This document shows positions 19,816 through 28,530 of a DNA stretch of 64,000 nt, piece after piece. Position numbers and translations under genes: made by a program. The notes below the pieces were generated by a model. That model made no database searches. It was given only the letters and a program-made list of their open reading frames with translations, and was not told where the DNA came from. The first letter of the stretch is position 1. Each line of letters starts with the position of its first letter. The stretch spans positions 6,830,210-6,894,209 of the forward strand of contig NZ_CP097484.1 of NCBI RefSeq assembly GCF_023546765.1, given 5' to 3'. The DNA is from Methylobacterium tardum. GTDB taxonomy: Bacteria; Pseudomonadota; Alphaproteobacteria; Rhizobiales; Beijerinckiaceae.

Positions 19816-20277
19816 ATGAGCCTCCTGCGCGACATCATCGGCCGAGTTGGCCGCACCGTGACCGCTTACGCGGGCGATAAGGCGCTGATGCTCGCCGCCG
19901 TCTCGGCGGCCGCCAACGTCATCGTGGCCGACGGCGAGGTCGCCGGTCGGGAATTCGACGCTGCCCTTCAGGGCCTTCGCGCCGATCCGGTGCTGATGAA
20001 GGGCTACGACGCGCTGATGCTGGAGACCGAGCTCTACGAAGGGATCGCCCGGGCGCGCACCCGCCTCGGTCGTGCCGAGAACCTGCGCCATGTCGGGGCG
20101 ATCTCCGAGCGACCGGCGATCCAGCGCGAGAACGTGTTCCTGATCGCCGCGGATGTCGCCGATCAGGACGGGATCAGCAACATCGAGGCGAGCGCCCTCG
20201 GTGAGATCGCGGCGGCGCTGCGTGTTGACGGCGTCGGGCTCCTTCGAGCCAATCCGGTCCGCCATCCGCCAGCCTGA
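19816..20277 (+). CDS. TerB-like tellurite resistance domain protein
   Basis: A 153-residue helical protein of the TerB superfamily, with NVIVADGEVAGREFDAAL and its second-repeat counterpart IAADVADQDGISNIEASALG. These are the acidic, metal-binding-type loops of the two pseudo-repeats. In Ter operons TerB works with TerC/D/E, but none of those genes is here, so resistance to tellurite should not be assumed. I chose ATG at 19816 (MSLLRDIIGRV), where similarity begins; the open frame upstream is low-complexity. Confidence 0.82.
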   Translation: MSLLRDIIGRVGRTVTAYAGDKALMLAAVSAAANVIVADGEVAGREFDAALQGLRADPVLMKGYDALMLETELYEGIARARTRLGRAENLRHVGAISERPAIQRENVFLIAADVADQDGISNIEASALGEIAAALRVDGVGLLRANPVRHPPA

Positions 20278-20384
20278 CCGGTGCGGTTGGCATCGGCGTT
20301 GCTGGAGGCGCGCGCGTCGCTGAGACGGCGGCGTCTCCTCACAAAGCACTTGTCCCACGGCATCGCGCCGTGAAAGGAACCGGC

Positions 20385-21662
20385 ATGGCCGAGACGATCC
20401 CGAGCAAGACCCACAACCTGCGCGCCGATGGCACGCGGCTCTGGTCCACGATTCTGGAAACCGCCGCGTTCGGCGGCACGCCCGCCGGCGGCATCAACCG
20501 GCTGACCCTTTCGCCCGAGGATGGGCGGGTGCGCGACTGGTTCCGAGACGCCTGCGAGGCAGCCGAGCTGACGGTCTCGGTCGACGCGCTCGGCACCCAA
20601 TACGCCCTCCGGCCCGGCCGCGACATGAGCCGGAAGCCGATCGCCTTCGGATCGCATCTCGACACCCAGCCCACCGGCGGGAAGTTCGATGGCGTTCTCG
20701 GTGTCCTGGCCGGTCTCGAAGTGATGCGCAGTCTGAACGACGCCAACATCGAGACCGAGGCACCGCTGATGGTGGTGAACTGGACCAACGAGGAGGGCTC
20801 GCGCTTCGCCCCCGCCATGATGGCCTCGGCCGCCTATGCCGGCGAGTTCACCACCGACGCGATCCTGGCCAAGCGCGACGCGGCCGGCACGACGGTCGCT
20901 GAGGCCCTGGACGCCATCGGCTACCGCGGCGGCGAGGCCGTGGGCGCGCAGGAGATCGGCGCGTTCGTCGAACTGCACATTGAGCAGGGGCCGATCCTGG
21001 AGGCGGAGGGCAAAACCATCGGCGTGGTCGAGGGCGGCCAGGGCATCATGTGGTTCGACGGCGTGATCACGGGTTTCGAGAGCCACGCCGGCACCACGCC
21101 GATGCCGCGCCGCCGGGACGCGCTGCTGGCCCTGTCGGAGTTCGCGCTGGCCGCCGAGCGGATCGCCCTGGCGCACGCGCCCTCGGCGGTGGCGACGATC
21201 GGCGAGGCCGCGATCCTGGCCCCCTCCCGCAACGTCGTGCCGGGCCGGGTCGCCTTCACGGTAGACGTGCGCGACCCGCGCTCAGAGACCCTCGACGCGA
21301 TGGAGGCGGCACTCCAGGAGGCGGCGGCCGAGATCGCGGCGCGGCGCAAGCTCGAGATCGCGCTGAACCGGATCTGGCGGAAGGAGCCGGTTCCGTTCGA
21401 CGCCGCCATCGTGGCGGCCATCGACCAAGCCGCCGAAGGGCTGGGGCATGCCCGCCGCCGGATCATCTCGGGCGCCGGCCACGATGCCTGCAATCTCGCC
21501 GGCAAGGTGCCGGCTGCGATGATCTTCGTGCCCTGCAAGGACGGGATCAGCCACAACGAGGCGGAATCCGCGACCCAGAGCGACTGCGCGGCCGGAGCCG
21601 ACGTGCTGCTGCAGACGGTGCTGCGGCTCGCCAACGCCCCAAAAGCGGCGACGGCCGCCTGA
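20385..21662 (+). CDS. M20-type amidohydrolase (allantoate / N-carbamoyl-amino-acid hydrolase family)
   Basis: A 425-residue zinc hydrolase that cleaves ureido groups, such as allantoate, N-carbamoyl-L-amino acids or beta-ureidopropionate. Metal-binding and substrate motifs are GSHLDTQPTGGKFDGVLGVL, NEEGSRFAP, ELHIEQGPILE, SHAGTTPMPRRRDAL and the C-terminal GAGHDA. The dimerisation domain sits in the middle third. AAAGGA precedes the ATG. Purine or hydantoin pathway genes do not flank it, so the exact substrate is undecided. It is followed after about 100 bases by the ketoacyl synthase, probably as a separate unit. Confidence 0.87.
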   Translation: MAETIPSKTHNLRADGTRLWSTILETAAFGGTPAGGINRLTLSPEDGRVRDWFRDACEAAELTVSVDALGTQYALRPGRDMSRKPIAFGSHLDTQPTGGKFDGVLGVLAGLEVMRSLNDANIETEAPLMVVNWTNEEGSRFAPAMMASAAYAGEFTTDAILAKRDAAGTTVAEALDAIGYRGGEAVGAQEIGAFVELHIEQGPILEAEGKTIGVVEGGQGIMWFDGVITGFESHAGTTPMPRRRDALLALSEFALAAERIALAHAPSAVATIGEAAILAPSRNVVPGRVAFTVDVRDPRSETLDAMEAALQEAAAEIAARRKLEIALNRIWRKEPVPFDAAIVAAIDQAAEGLGHARRRIISGAGHDACNLAGKVPAAMIFVPCKDGISHNEAESATQSDCAAGADVLLQTVLRLANAPKAATAA

Positions 21663-21764
21663 CCGGCCGGAGCGTGGTCCGGATCGCCGCAGCCGGTGCG
21701 GCGCTTCGGAACACGTCGGGTCGCCCGGTGTGCGAAAGCGTAAAAATCCCTTAAGGACCATCGC

Positions 21765-23048
21765 ATGAGCGCGCGATCGTACCGCGACGCCAAGGGCCGG
21801 CCGCTCGTCGCGGTCACCGGCATCGGCGTCGTCTCCTCCCTCGGCCAGGGCCAGACGGACACCTGGGCCGCCATGACCGAGGGCCGGTCCGGGATCCACG
21901 CCATCGGTCGGTTCCCCACGGACGGCCTGCGCACGCGCATCGCCGGCACGGTGGATTTCCTGAACACCGACCCGCTGGTGGCGCCGCTGCTGTCCGAGCG
22001 CTTCGCTGCCGTCGCTGCCGAGGAGGCGGTGGCGCAGTCCGGGATCGGGACCAAGGGCGATTTCCCGGGGGCGCTGTTCATCGCGGTGCCGCCGGTCGAG
22101 ATGGAGTGGCCGCAGCGGCAGGCTCTGGCTGAGGCCGCCGGCTGCGACGGGCCGGTCGATTATGCCGGCCTGCTCCGGGCCGCCGCAACGCGCCGGTTCG
22201 ATCCCTGGCATGACCTGTTCATCTTCGGCACCGTCGCCGACCGGATCGCCGACCGCTTCGGCACCAAGGGCTCGCCGATCTCGCTGTCGACCGCCTGCTC
22301 GTCGGGCGCCACCGCCATCCAACTCGGCGTCGAGGCAATCCGGCGCGGCGAGACCGCGGCGGCGCTCTGCATCGGAACCGACGGGTCGGTAAATCCCGAA
22401 TCACTGATCCGCTTCTCGCTGCTCTCGGCACTCTCGACCCGCAACGACGATCCGGCAGCGGCCTCGAAGCCGTTCTCGAAGGACCGCGACGGCTTCGTCA
22501 TGGGCGAGGGCGCGGCGGCTCTGGTCCTCGAGGACGCGGAGGCCGCCGCCGCCCGGGGCGCCGCGATCCTCGGCTACGTCCTCGGCTGCGGCGAGAAGGG
22601 CGACGGCTTCCACCGCACCCGCTCCAGCCCGGACGGGGCGCCGATCATCGCGGCAATCCGGGCGAGCCTGGAGGATGCCGGGATCGGGGCCGACGCGATC
22701 GACACGGTCAACGCCCACGGCACCTCGACGCCGGAGAACGACAAGATGGAGGGCCTCGGTCTCGGGGCCGTCTTCGGCGCCCGGGCCGCCACCCTGCCGG
22801 TGACGTCCAACAAGTCGATGATCGGCCATACCCTCACCGCCGCCGGGGCCATCGAGGCGGCCGTGTCGCTGCTGACGCTGCGGAACGGCCGGATCCCGCC
22901 GACCATCAACCATCGGGTGCCGGATCCGACAATCGGTCTTGACGTCGCCGAGACCGCCCGCGATCTGCCGGTCCGCACGGTGCTGTCGAACTCCTTCGGG
23001 TTCGGCGGCCAGAACACCTGCCTGGTCTTCGGCGCGGAACCGGCGTGA
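21765..23048 (+). CDS. Beta-ketoacyl-ACP synthase, FabF1XL-like
   Basis: A condensing enzyme of 427 residues with a complete catalytic triad: Cys178 in STACSSG, His318 in NAHGTSTP and His355 in [11 protein letters not shown]. Its N-terminal half ([30 protein letters not shown]) resembles the rhizobial FabF1XL synthase that elongates very-long-chain acyl groups for lipid A. AAGGA precedes the ATG. The ketoreductase start overlaps its stop by four bases, and a zinc dehydrogenase and LpxXL-like acyltransferase follow, which supports this role. The dedicated acyl carrier protein and dehydratase are not in the window. Confidence 0.88.
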   Translation: MSARSYRDAKGRPLVAVTGIGVVSSLGQGQTDTWAAMTEGRSGIHAIGRFPTDGLRTRIAGTVDFLNTDPLVAPLLSERFAAVAAEEAVAQSGIGTKGDFPGALFIAVPPVEMEWPQRQALAEAAGCDGPVDYAGLLRAAATRRFDPWHDLFIFGTVADRIADRFGTKGSPISLSTACSSGATAIQLGVEAIRRGETAAALCIGTDGSVNPESLIRFSLLSALSTRNDDPAAASKPFSKDRDGFVMGEGAAALVLEDAEAAAARGAAILGYVLGCGEKGDGFHRTRSSPDGAPIIAAIRASLEDAGIGADAIDTVNAHGTSTPENDKMEGLGLGAVFGARAATLPVTSNKSMIGHTLTAAGAIEAAVSLLTLRNGRIPPTINHRVPDPTIGLDVAETARDLPVRTVLSNSFGFGGQNTCLVFGAEPA

Positions 23049-23812
23049 GCGGCGTGACCACCCCGCGCCGGGTCCTCGTCACCGGCGGCGCCTCCGGGAT
23101 CGGCGCGGCGATCGTGCGCGCGCTCGCCGGTGCGGGTCACGCGGTCGACTTCACCTATCGCGCCTCGGCCGACGCGGCGGAGACTCTGCTTACCGATCTG
23201 CGCGCGGCGCATCCGGATCGCGCCTTCGCGGCCCATGCCCTGGACCTCGCCGACAAGGCGGCGCTCGACGGCTTCTGCGAGACCGCGGAGGCGGCGGGCT
23301 ATTACGGGCTGGTCCACAACGCGGGCCAATCCTGCGATGCGCTCGCGGCCATGCTCGATCAGGAGCGCGCCGAGGCCGCCATGCAGGTCAACTTCTTCTC
23401 GCTGACCCGCCTCGCGAAGGCCCTTGTGCGCGAGATGACCCGGGCGCGGTCCGGCCGGATCGTGGCGATCGGCTCGGTCGCCGCGCTGCGGGCCAATGCC
23501 GGTAACGCCGCCTACGCGGCGACCAAGGGCGCGCTCATCGCCTATTGCCGGACCCTCGCCATCGAGACGGCCAAGCGCGGCGTCACGGTCAACGTGATCG
23601 CGCCGGGCTTCGTCGACACCGCCATGATGGAGCGCTACGCCGCGTATCGAGACGGTATGGAGCGCCAGATCCCCGCGGGCCGCTTCGCGCGTCCCGACGA
23701 TGTCGCCGCGCTCGCAGCCTTCCTGCTCGGCGATGGGGCTTCCTACATCACCGGGGCCGTGCTGCCCGTCGATGGCGGCCTGACCGCCATGATGGGCGTG
23801 CATCGGACCTGA
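23045..23812 (+). CDS. 3-oxoacyl-ACP reductase, FabG-type SDR
   Basis: A 255-residue short-chain dehydrogenase that would reduce the ketoacyl product of the upstream synthase with NAD(P)H. It shows the cofactor motif GGASGIG at 14-20, NAG at 92-94, and the catalytic triad Ser144, Tyr157 and Lys161 (YAATK). The C-terminus [12 protein letters not shown] is typical of FabG. The GTG start overlaps the synthase stop by four bases, so the pair is translationally coupled. It is probably the reductase of the very-long-chain acyl module. It could serve another acyl pathway. Confidence 0.88.
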   Translation: MSGVTTPRRVLVTGGASGIGAAIVRALAGAGHAVDFTYRASADAAETLLTDLRAAHPDRAFAAHALDLADKAALDGFCETAEAAGYYGLVHNAGQSCDALAAMLDQERAEAAMQVNFFSLTRLAKALVREMTRARSGRIVAIGSVAALRANAGNAAYAATKGALIAYCRTLAIETAKRGVTVNVIAPGFVDTAMMERYAAYRDGMERQIPAGRFARPDDVAALAAFLLGDGASYITGAVLPVDGGLTAMMGVHRT

Positions 23813-23845
23813 CCGGTGACGCCGCCGAACCGGACCACCCTGCCG

Positions 23846-24130
23846 ATGCGCGCCCGCCTCGCTCTCCCTGTCGCTCTCTGCATCGCGCCGCTCGCGGCGG
23901 ATCCAGCCTTGGCCGAGCCGGAGACGTACCGCATCTCGGGCCTTGCGCCCGGCGAGGCTCTGAGCATCCGCGCGGAGCCCGACCCGTCGGCCGAGCAGAT
24001 CGGCGAGATCCGGTCGCGCGCCCTGGTTTTCGGCTGCACCAACGAGACCCCGAGCCGCACCACGTGGTGCCGGGTCAAGGCCGGCCGGGTTCTGGGCTGG
24101 GCTCGGCGACGCTACCTGGCGCCGGACTAG
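23846..24130 (+). CDS. Small exported bacterial SH3-like protein
   Basis: A 94-residue protein with a signal peptide (RARLALPVALCIAPLAADPALA) followed by one SH3_3-like domain: ISGLAPGEALSIRAEPDPSA, a middle segment with two cysteines (VFGCTN, TWCRV) and GWARRRYLAP. Such domains bind cell-wall peptides or act as periplasmic adaptors. I prefer ATG at 23846, where the signal peptide starts, over GTG at 23816, though neither has a strong ribosome site. It lies between two acyl-chain genes, but no functional link is evident. Confidence 0.72.
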   Translation: MRARLALPVALCIAPLAADPALAEPETYRISGLAPGEALSIRAEPDPSAEQIGEIRSRALVFGCTNETPSRTTWCRVKAGRVLGWARRRYLAPD

Positions 24131-24205
24131 CGGCGGGTTCCGAGGCCCGACCTTCCCTGAGATGCACGAACCGCGTCGCCGCGCCGCCAACGGAAAACAA
24201 CGCTT

Positions 24206-25228
24206 ATGCAAGCCCTTCAGCTGTTCGGTGACCGCGATCTGCGCCTGAGCGAGATCGAAGCGCCGCCCGCGCCCGGCGCCGGCGAGGTGCAGGTCCGGAT
24301 CCGCGCGGTCGGCCTCAACTTCATCGACGTCTGGGGTTTCCGCGGCATGGCCTTCGCCAAGCGGAAGATGCCGCTGATCGTCGGGGCCGAGGCCGCCGGG
24401 ATCATCGAGTCGGTGGGGGAGGGCGTCGCCGATCTCGCGCCTGGCGACCGGGTCGTGCCCTACGGCGCCATGACCTGCGGGCGGTGCCGCGCCTGTCGCG
24501 AGGGCCGCGACAACCTCTGCGAGGATGTCTCGGGGGTCATGGGCTTTCACCTCGACGGGTTTTCCCGCGAGCGTGTGACGATGCCGGCGCGGCTGGTCGT
24601 GAAGGTGCCGGACGGCGTCAGCGACACCGACGCGGCCTGCGCGGGCATCGCCTTCGGGACGGTCCAGCACATGCTCTTCGACAATGCCCGGCTGGAGCCC
24701 GGCGAGAGCGTGCTGATCCATGCCGGCGGCTCGGGGATCGGCACCGCAGCGATCCGCATGGCCAAGGCGATCGGCTGCACGGTCTACACGACGGTCGGAG
24801 ACGACGAGAAGGGCCGCAAGGCCGCCGAACTCGGCGCGGACCACGTGATCAACTACCGCACCGAGCGCTTCGAGGGCGAGGTCCGCCGCCTGACCAAGCG
24901 CAAGGGTGTCGACGTGGTGTTCGAGCATGTCGGGGCCGACACCTGGAACGGCTCCCTGCTGTGCCTGAAGCGCGGCGGCCGGCTCGTCACCTGCGGGTCG
25001 ACCTCCGGCGTCTCGGCGACCATGAACCTGATGCAGCTGTTCCAGCAGCAGTACCGGATCACCGGCTCGTTCGGATGCTCGCTCGCCAACATCCGCCAGT
25101 CACTCGACAAGATGGCGGCCGGCATCCGGCCGGTGGTGGATACCGTCTACCCGCTGGCCGACTTCGCGCAGGGCCTGGAGCGGCTGGAATCGCGCCGGGT
25201 GTTCGGGAAAATCCTCGTCAGCCTCTGA
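24206..25228 (+). CDS. Zinc-binding alcohol dehydrogenase (MDR), Adh2XL-like
   Basis: A 340-residue medium-chain dehydrogenase/reductase. The structural zinc loop has Cys91, Cys94, Cys97 and Cys105 (CGRCRACREGRDNLC). The cofactor fold is GGSGIGTAAIRMAKAIGC. The usual catalytic-zinc cysteine is absent at FIDVWGFRG, as in enoyl-reductase-like members, so reduction of an enoyl intermediate is a reasonable guess. It sits between the ketoacyl synthase/reductase and the LpxXL-like acyltransferase, matching the place of adh2XL in rhizobial very-long-chain lipid A clusters. That role is inferred from position and family. Confidence 0.86.
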   Translation: MQALQLFGDRDLRLSEIEAPPAPGAGEVQVRIRAVGLNFIDVWGFRGMAFAKRKMPLIVGAEAAGIIESVGEGVADLAPGDRVVPYGAMTCGRCRACREGRDNLCEDVSGVMGFHLDGFSRERVTMPARLVVKVPDGVSDTDAACAGIAFGTVQHMLFDNARLEPGESVLIHAGGSGIGTAAIRMAKAIGCTVYTTVGDDEKGRKAAELGADHVINYRTERFEGEVRRLTKRKGVDVVFEHVGADTWNGSLLCLKRGGRLVTCGSTSGVSATMNLMQLFQQQYRITGSFGCSLANIRQSLDKMAAGIRPVVDTVYPLADFAQGLERLESRRVFGKILVSL

Positions 25229-25253
25229 TTGGAGGCTACGCCGCACACGCGCT

Positions 25254-25364
25254 GTCATCCCGGGGCCGCGCAGCGGAGCCCGGGATCCACAACCGCCGGC
25301 GAGCCGGATCCTGGCCTGCCTGTGGTTCTGGGTTCCGGGCTCGCCTGCGGCGCCCCGGAACGAC
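25254..25364. repeat. Imperfect palindromic intergenic repeat, copy 1
   Basis: A long imperfect inverted repeat. The left arm starts GTCATCCCGGGGCCGCG at 25254, and the right arm ends GGCGCCCCGGAACGAC at 25364, with about 35 bases between arms. A second copy of the same family is at 34283-34396. The pattern (GTCATCCCGGG outwards, stop-facing gap) matches the dispersed palindromic repeats of Methylobacterium and Bradyrhizobium-type genomes. It fills the gap between the zinc dehydrogenase and the acyltransferase. Confidence 0.8.
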
Positions 25365-25498
25365 GGCGCAGAACCGGATCTATCCGCGAGGATCAACGTC
25401 GGGGCGTCCGCCGCCATTTCGCACTGCAGGAGACATGGCTTAAGCTTCGCCCTACGGACGCGTCGGGGGGCCGCCCGTGTCAGGCCCAGGATTCGATT

Positions 25499-26515
25499 GT
25501 GCTGCGTCTCGCTCTCCTGTTGAAACGGTCGTATCCGCGCCTCGCCGGCTTCGCCACCATTCCCCTGATCCGAGCGCTGGTCTGGCTCGCGCGGGTCCTC
25601 GGGCCGCAGCGATCGACCGCCCTCGGGGCCGCGTTGCTGCGTGTGGTCGGCCCGCTCCTGCCGGCACACCGCACCGCCCTGGCCAATCTCCGGGCCGCCT
25701 TTCCGGAGAAGACCGAGGCGGAGCGGAAGCGGATCGCCCTTGAGGCCTGGGACAACCTCGGCCGGACCGGCGCCGAGTACGCCCATCTCGACAGCCTGTT
25801 CGACTACGATCCCGAGGCCACGGCGCCCACGCGGACCGAGGTCGCGGGGATCGAGCATTTCTTCGCCCTGCGCGACGACGGCGAGCCGGGCCTGATCTTC
25901 TCGGCGCATCTGGCCAATTGGGAGCTGCCGGCCATCTGCGCGGCCCGCTTCGGCCTGGACGCGACCGCCGTGTTCCGACCGCCCAACAATCCGGCCGCGG
26001 CCCGCCTCGTCCAGGAGGTCCGCCGCCGGTCCATGGGCGGGCTGGCCGCCTCGACGCCGGGCGCCGTGTTCGCCATGCGCGATGTCGTCGCGAATGGGGG
26101 GCACCTCGGTCAGCTCATCGACCAGCACTTCACCCGCGGCGTCGTGGTCCAGTTCCTCGGTCGGCCGTGCCTTGCCAACCCGCTGCTGGCCAAGCTCGCC
26201 CGGCACTACGAGTGCCCGGTGCACGGCGTCCGCGTCGTTCGGCTGCCCGAAGGGCGCTTCCGTCTGGAACTGACGCCACCCCTCGACCTGCCGCGCGCCT
26301 CCGACGGGACCATCGACGTGGCGGGCGCCATGCAGGCGATGACGGCCGTGGTCGAGAGCTGGGTGCGCGAGAATCCCGGCCAGTGGCTCTGGATGCACCG
26401 GCGCTGGCGCCCGGACATGCTGCCGAAGCCGAGGCCGACCTCGACGGCGCCTCAACCGATGGTAGATGGCTCTCAAGCCAACGTGATTTCACAGACGGCG
26501 TCCCAGACGTTCTGA
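25499..26515 (+). CDS. Lipid A acyltransferase, LpxXL/HtrB (LABLAT) family
   Basis: An inner-membrane acyltransferase that adds a secondary acyl chain, probably a very-long-chain one, to lipid A. The catalytic H-x4-E is in SAHLANWELPA, and other conserved parts are VFRPPNNPAAARLVQEVR, DQHFTRGVVVQFLGRP and MHRRWRPD. A hydrophobic N-terminus (LRLALLLKRS; PLIRALVWLARVLG) anchors it. The start is most likely GTG at 25499, giving 338 residues; a longer frame upstream runs through the palindromic repeat and is not coding. It is the last gene of the acyl-chain group. Confidence 0.87.
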   Translation: MLRLALLLKRSYPRLAGFATIPLIRALVWLARVLGPQRSTALGAALLRVVGPLLPAHRTALANLRAAFPEKTEAERKRIALEAWDNLGRTGAEYAHLDSLFDYDPEATAPTRTEVAGIEHFFALRDDGEPGLIFSAHLANWELPAICAARFGLDATAVFRPPNNPAAARLVQEVRRRSMGGLAASTPGAVFAMRDVVANGGHLGQLIDQHFTRGVVVQFLGRPCLANPLLAKLARHYECPVHGVRVVRLPEGRFRLELTPPLDLPRASDGTIDVAGAMQAMTAVVESWVRENPGQWLWMHRRWRPDMLPKPRPTSTAPQPMVDGSQANVISQTASQTF

Positions 26516-26522
26516 TACCCGA

Positions 26523-27289
26523 ATGACGCCCCGGCACCGCGCCCTGACTCGCGACAGCCGCGCGCTCTGCGCTGCCGTTCTGTTCTCCACCCTGGTGCTT
26601 GCGTCGGCGGCGCGAGCCGAGCCGGTTCGCGCTGTGGTGGAATTGTTCACGAGCCAGGGCTGCGGCGCTTGCCGCACGGCCGATCCGGTTCTGCGCGATC
26701 TGTCCCGTCAGCCCGGGGTGATCGCTCTCACCCTGCCGGTGACCTACTGGGATTATCTCGGCTGGAAGGACACGCTGGCCCTGCGCCCGCTCACCGAGCG
26801 CCAGCGTGCCTATGCGAGGGCCGCGGCGCGCGCCAGGTGTTCACCCCGCAGGTTGTAATCGACGGCAGTGCCTTCGCGGTCGGTTCGGACAGGAGCGCGC
26901 TGGAGCGACTCCTGCGCGACGCCGCGCAGCGTGGGGGCTTGCCGGTGCCGGTACAGAGCGAGCGGCAGGGGGACCAGATCCTCGCCGAGGTCGGCGCCGC
27001 GCCTGAGGCCAAGACCGAGTTGCACGGCGACGTCTGGCTGGTGCCGGTGCTGCGCAGCCGGGCGATCGCGATCCAGGGCGGCGAGAATGGCGGCCGCACC
27101 GCGACTTACGTCAACGTCGTGCGGGGCATGCAGCGTCTCGGATCCTGGACCGGGCAGGCGACGCGCTTCGACGTGCCCGTGACGCAGACGAAGACGGCCG
27201 ACGCCGACAGTTGGGTCGTCTTGCTTCAGGGAGCCGCGGACGGCCGCCCGGGCCGCATCTTCGGCGCGGCCAAAGGTCCGGGGCTGTAG
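26523..27289 (+). pseudogene. DUF1223 thioredoxin-fold exported protein, single frameshift
   Basis: An exported DUF1223 protein: signal peptide (ALCAAVLFSTLVLASAARA) then ELFTSQGCGACRTADPVL with the CxxC pair, LPVTYWDYLGWKDTLA, and in the other frame VFTPQVVIDGSAFAVGSDR and ENGGRTATYVNVVRGMQRLG. The first frame ends at 26858 with nonsense after RAYARA. One missing C near 26822 (GCC-CGC read as GCCGC) would join the frames into 255 residues. All domain features are present once repaired. It starts eight bases after the acyltransferase stop, so it may be co-transcribed. The function of DUF1223 is unknown. Confidence 0.8.
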
Positions 27290-27313
27290 CGGCCGGCCGC
27301 GGGATCGCGGGGT

Positions 27314-27535
27314 TCATTTCAGCGTGACGGGATCGATCTGTCGGCGGCCCTGCTGCCTGCGCCGGGCCCTGGACTCGCGGGCCAGTTCCGCCAGCCGCGC
27401 ATCCAGGCGCTCGGACAGGCGGCCGACGAGCCCGATCGTCGCGTCGAGCGCGCGGCTGACCAGCGCGACCGTACCGGTGACGCCTCCGACGACGAGGGTC
27501 TCGATAACGCGTCCGATCCGATGAACAATCCGCAT
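27314..27535 (-). CDS. Small membrane-associated protein of unknown function
   Basis: A 73-residue protein with an amphipathic/hydrophobic stretch (IETLVVGGVTGTVALVSRAL, about residues 10-29) and a highly basic C-terminus (ARRRQQGRRQ). GAGG stands nine bases before the ATG at 27535. It is convergent with the DUF1223 gene and divergent from the DUF1194 gene. No family was recognised; the sensible hydrophobic pattern and ribosome site make it more than a random frame. Confidence 0.55.
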   Translation of the reverse strand: MRIVHRIGRVIETLVVGGVTGTVALVSRALDATIGLVGRLSERLDARLAELARESRARRRQQGRRQIDPVTLK

Positions 27536-27781
27536 GTGGCACACCTCGCTGGAGACGGTGCCGACCGCACCGCTCAGCGGGCGAGGTAGCGCGCCGGGGT
27601 CCGGTCGGGATGAGGCGGAAAGCGGCGCAGCCCCGAGCGCGACGCGCGGAACTTTCCCCGTTTGTGGCACAGCGGCCTGCCGTCCCGCCGCGGTCCGGGC
27701 CGAACCAGAGGAGCGGCAGGCTCGTTGCATGGAGGTGGCCGTCCGCCGTCCCGTGTGGGCGCCCCTCACCGAGTGTCGGCC

Positions 27782-28498
27782 ATGCGGCGACGCCATCTTC
27801 TGTCCGGGATGCTCGCCGCTGTGTCGCTGGCGGGCCGCCGCGCCGGCGCCGCCGAGCAGTCGGTCGACGTCTTGCTGGTCCTCGCCGTCGATGTGTCGCT
27901 GAGCATCAGCGAGGACAGGTTCGAACTCGAACGGCGCGGCTATGCCGAGGCGTTCAGCGATCCGCGCGTCCTGCGCGCCATCGGAGAGGGGCCGAACGGC
28001 CGCATCGGGGTCGCGCTGTTCGACTGGGCGGGACCCGGGGAGCAGCAGATCGCGGTGGACTGGATGGTGATCGCCTCCGCGCGGGATGCGGACGTTTTCG
28101 CGGCCAAGCTCGCCGCGGCGCCGCGACCGTTCTACGGCCGGACGGCGATCGGCTCGGCGCTCCGCTTCGCCTCCACGCTTCTGGCGCAGGCGCCGTATCG
28201 GACCGACCGCAGGGTGATCGACATCTCCGGCGACGGCACCGGCAATGCGGGCCCGTCCGTCACGGAGGCCCGGGACGCGGCCGTAGCGGCCGGCAGCACC
28301 GTCAACGGCATCGTCATCCTCACCGATCCGGAAGGCATGCCCGGCTTCCTGAAGGAACACACCAACCCGGCCGGCGGTCTGGCCGCCTATTACCGCTCCG
28401 TCGTGATCGGGGGCGAAGGGGCCTTCGTGATGAGCGCCGAGAGCTTCGAGGCGTTCGGGCGCGCCCTCATCGCCAAGCTGGTGCGTGAGATCTCCTGA
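27782..28498 (+). CDS. DUF1194 exported von Willebrand A-like protein
   Basis: A 238-residue protein with a signal peptide, possibly Tat type (MRRRHLLSGMLAAVSLAGRRAGA), followed by a vWA-like fold. The metal-ion site DVSLSIS matches DxSxS, and later parts are YGRTAIGSALRFA, VIDISGDGTGNAG and GIVILTDPEGMPGFL. DUF1194 proteins are common in alphaproteobacteria and have no assigned function; binding of a partner protein via the metal site is the general expectation. I chose ATG at 27782 because the signal sequence begins there. The M81 gene starts 32 bases downstream on the same strand. Confidence 0.85.
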   Translation: MRRRHLLSGMLAAVSLAGRRAGAAEQSVDVLLVLAVDVSLSISEDRFELERRGYAEAFSDPRVLRAIGEGPNGRIGVALFDWAGPGEQQIAVDWMVIASARDADVFAAKLAAAPRPFYGRTAIGSALRFASTLLAQAPYRTDRRVIDISGDGTGNAGPSVTEARDAAVAAGSTVNGIVILTDPEGMPGFLKEHTNPAGGLAAYYRSVVIGGEGAFVMSAESFEAFGRALIAKLVREIS

Positions 28499-28530
28499 CC
28501 CGCCGCCGAACTGCCGAGGATCTCTCCCCG

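Noticed and set aside
22574..24928. 784-codon minus-strand frame opposite the lipid acyl genes
   Set aside because: Antisense to four genes with intact catalytic motifs. Composition is typical of GC-driven false frames.
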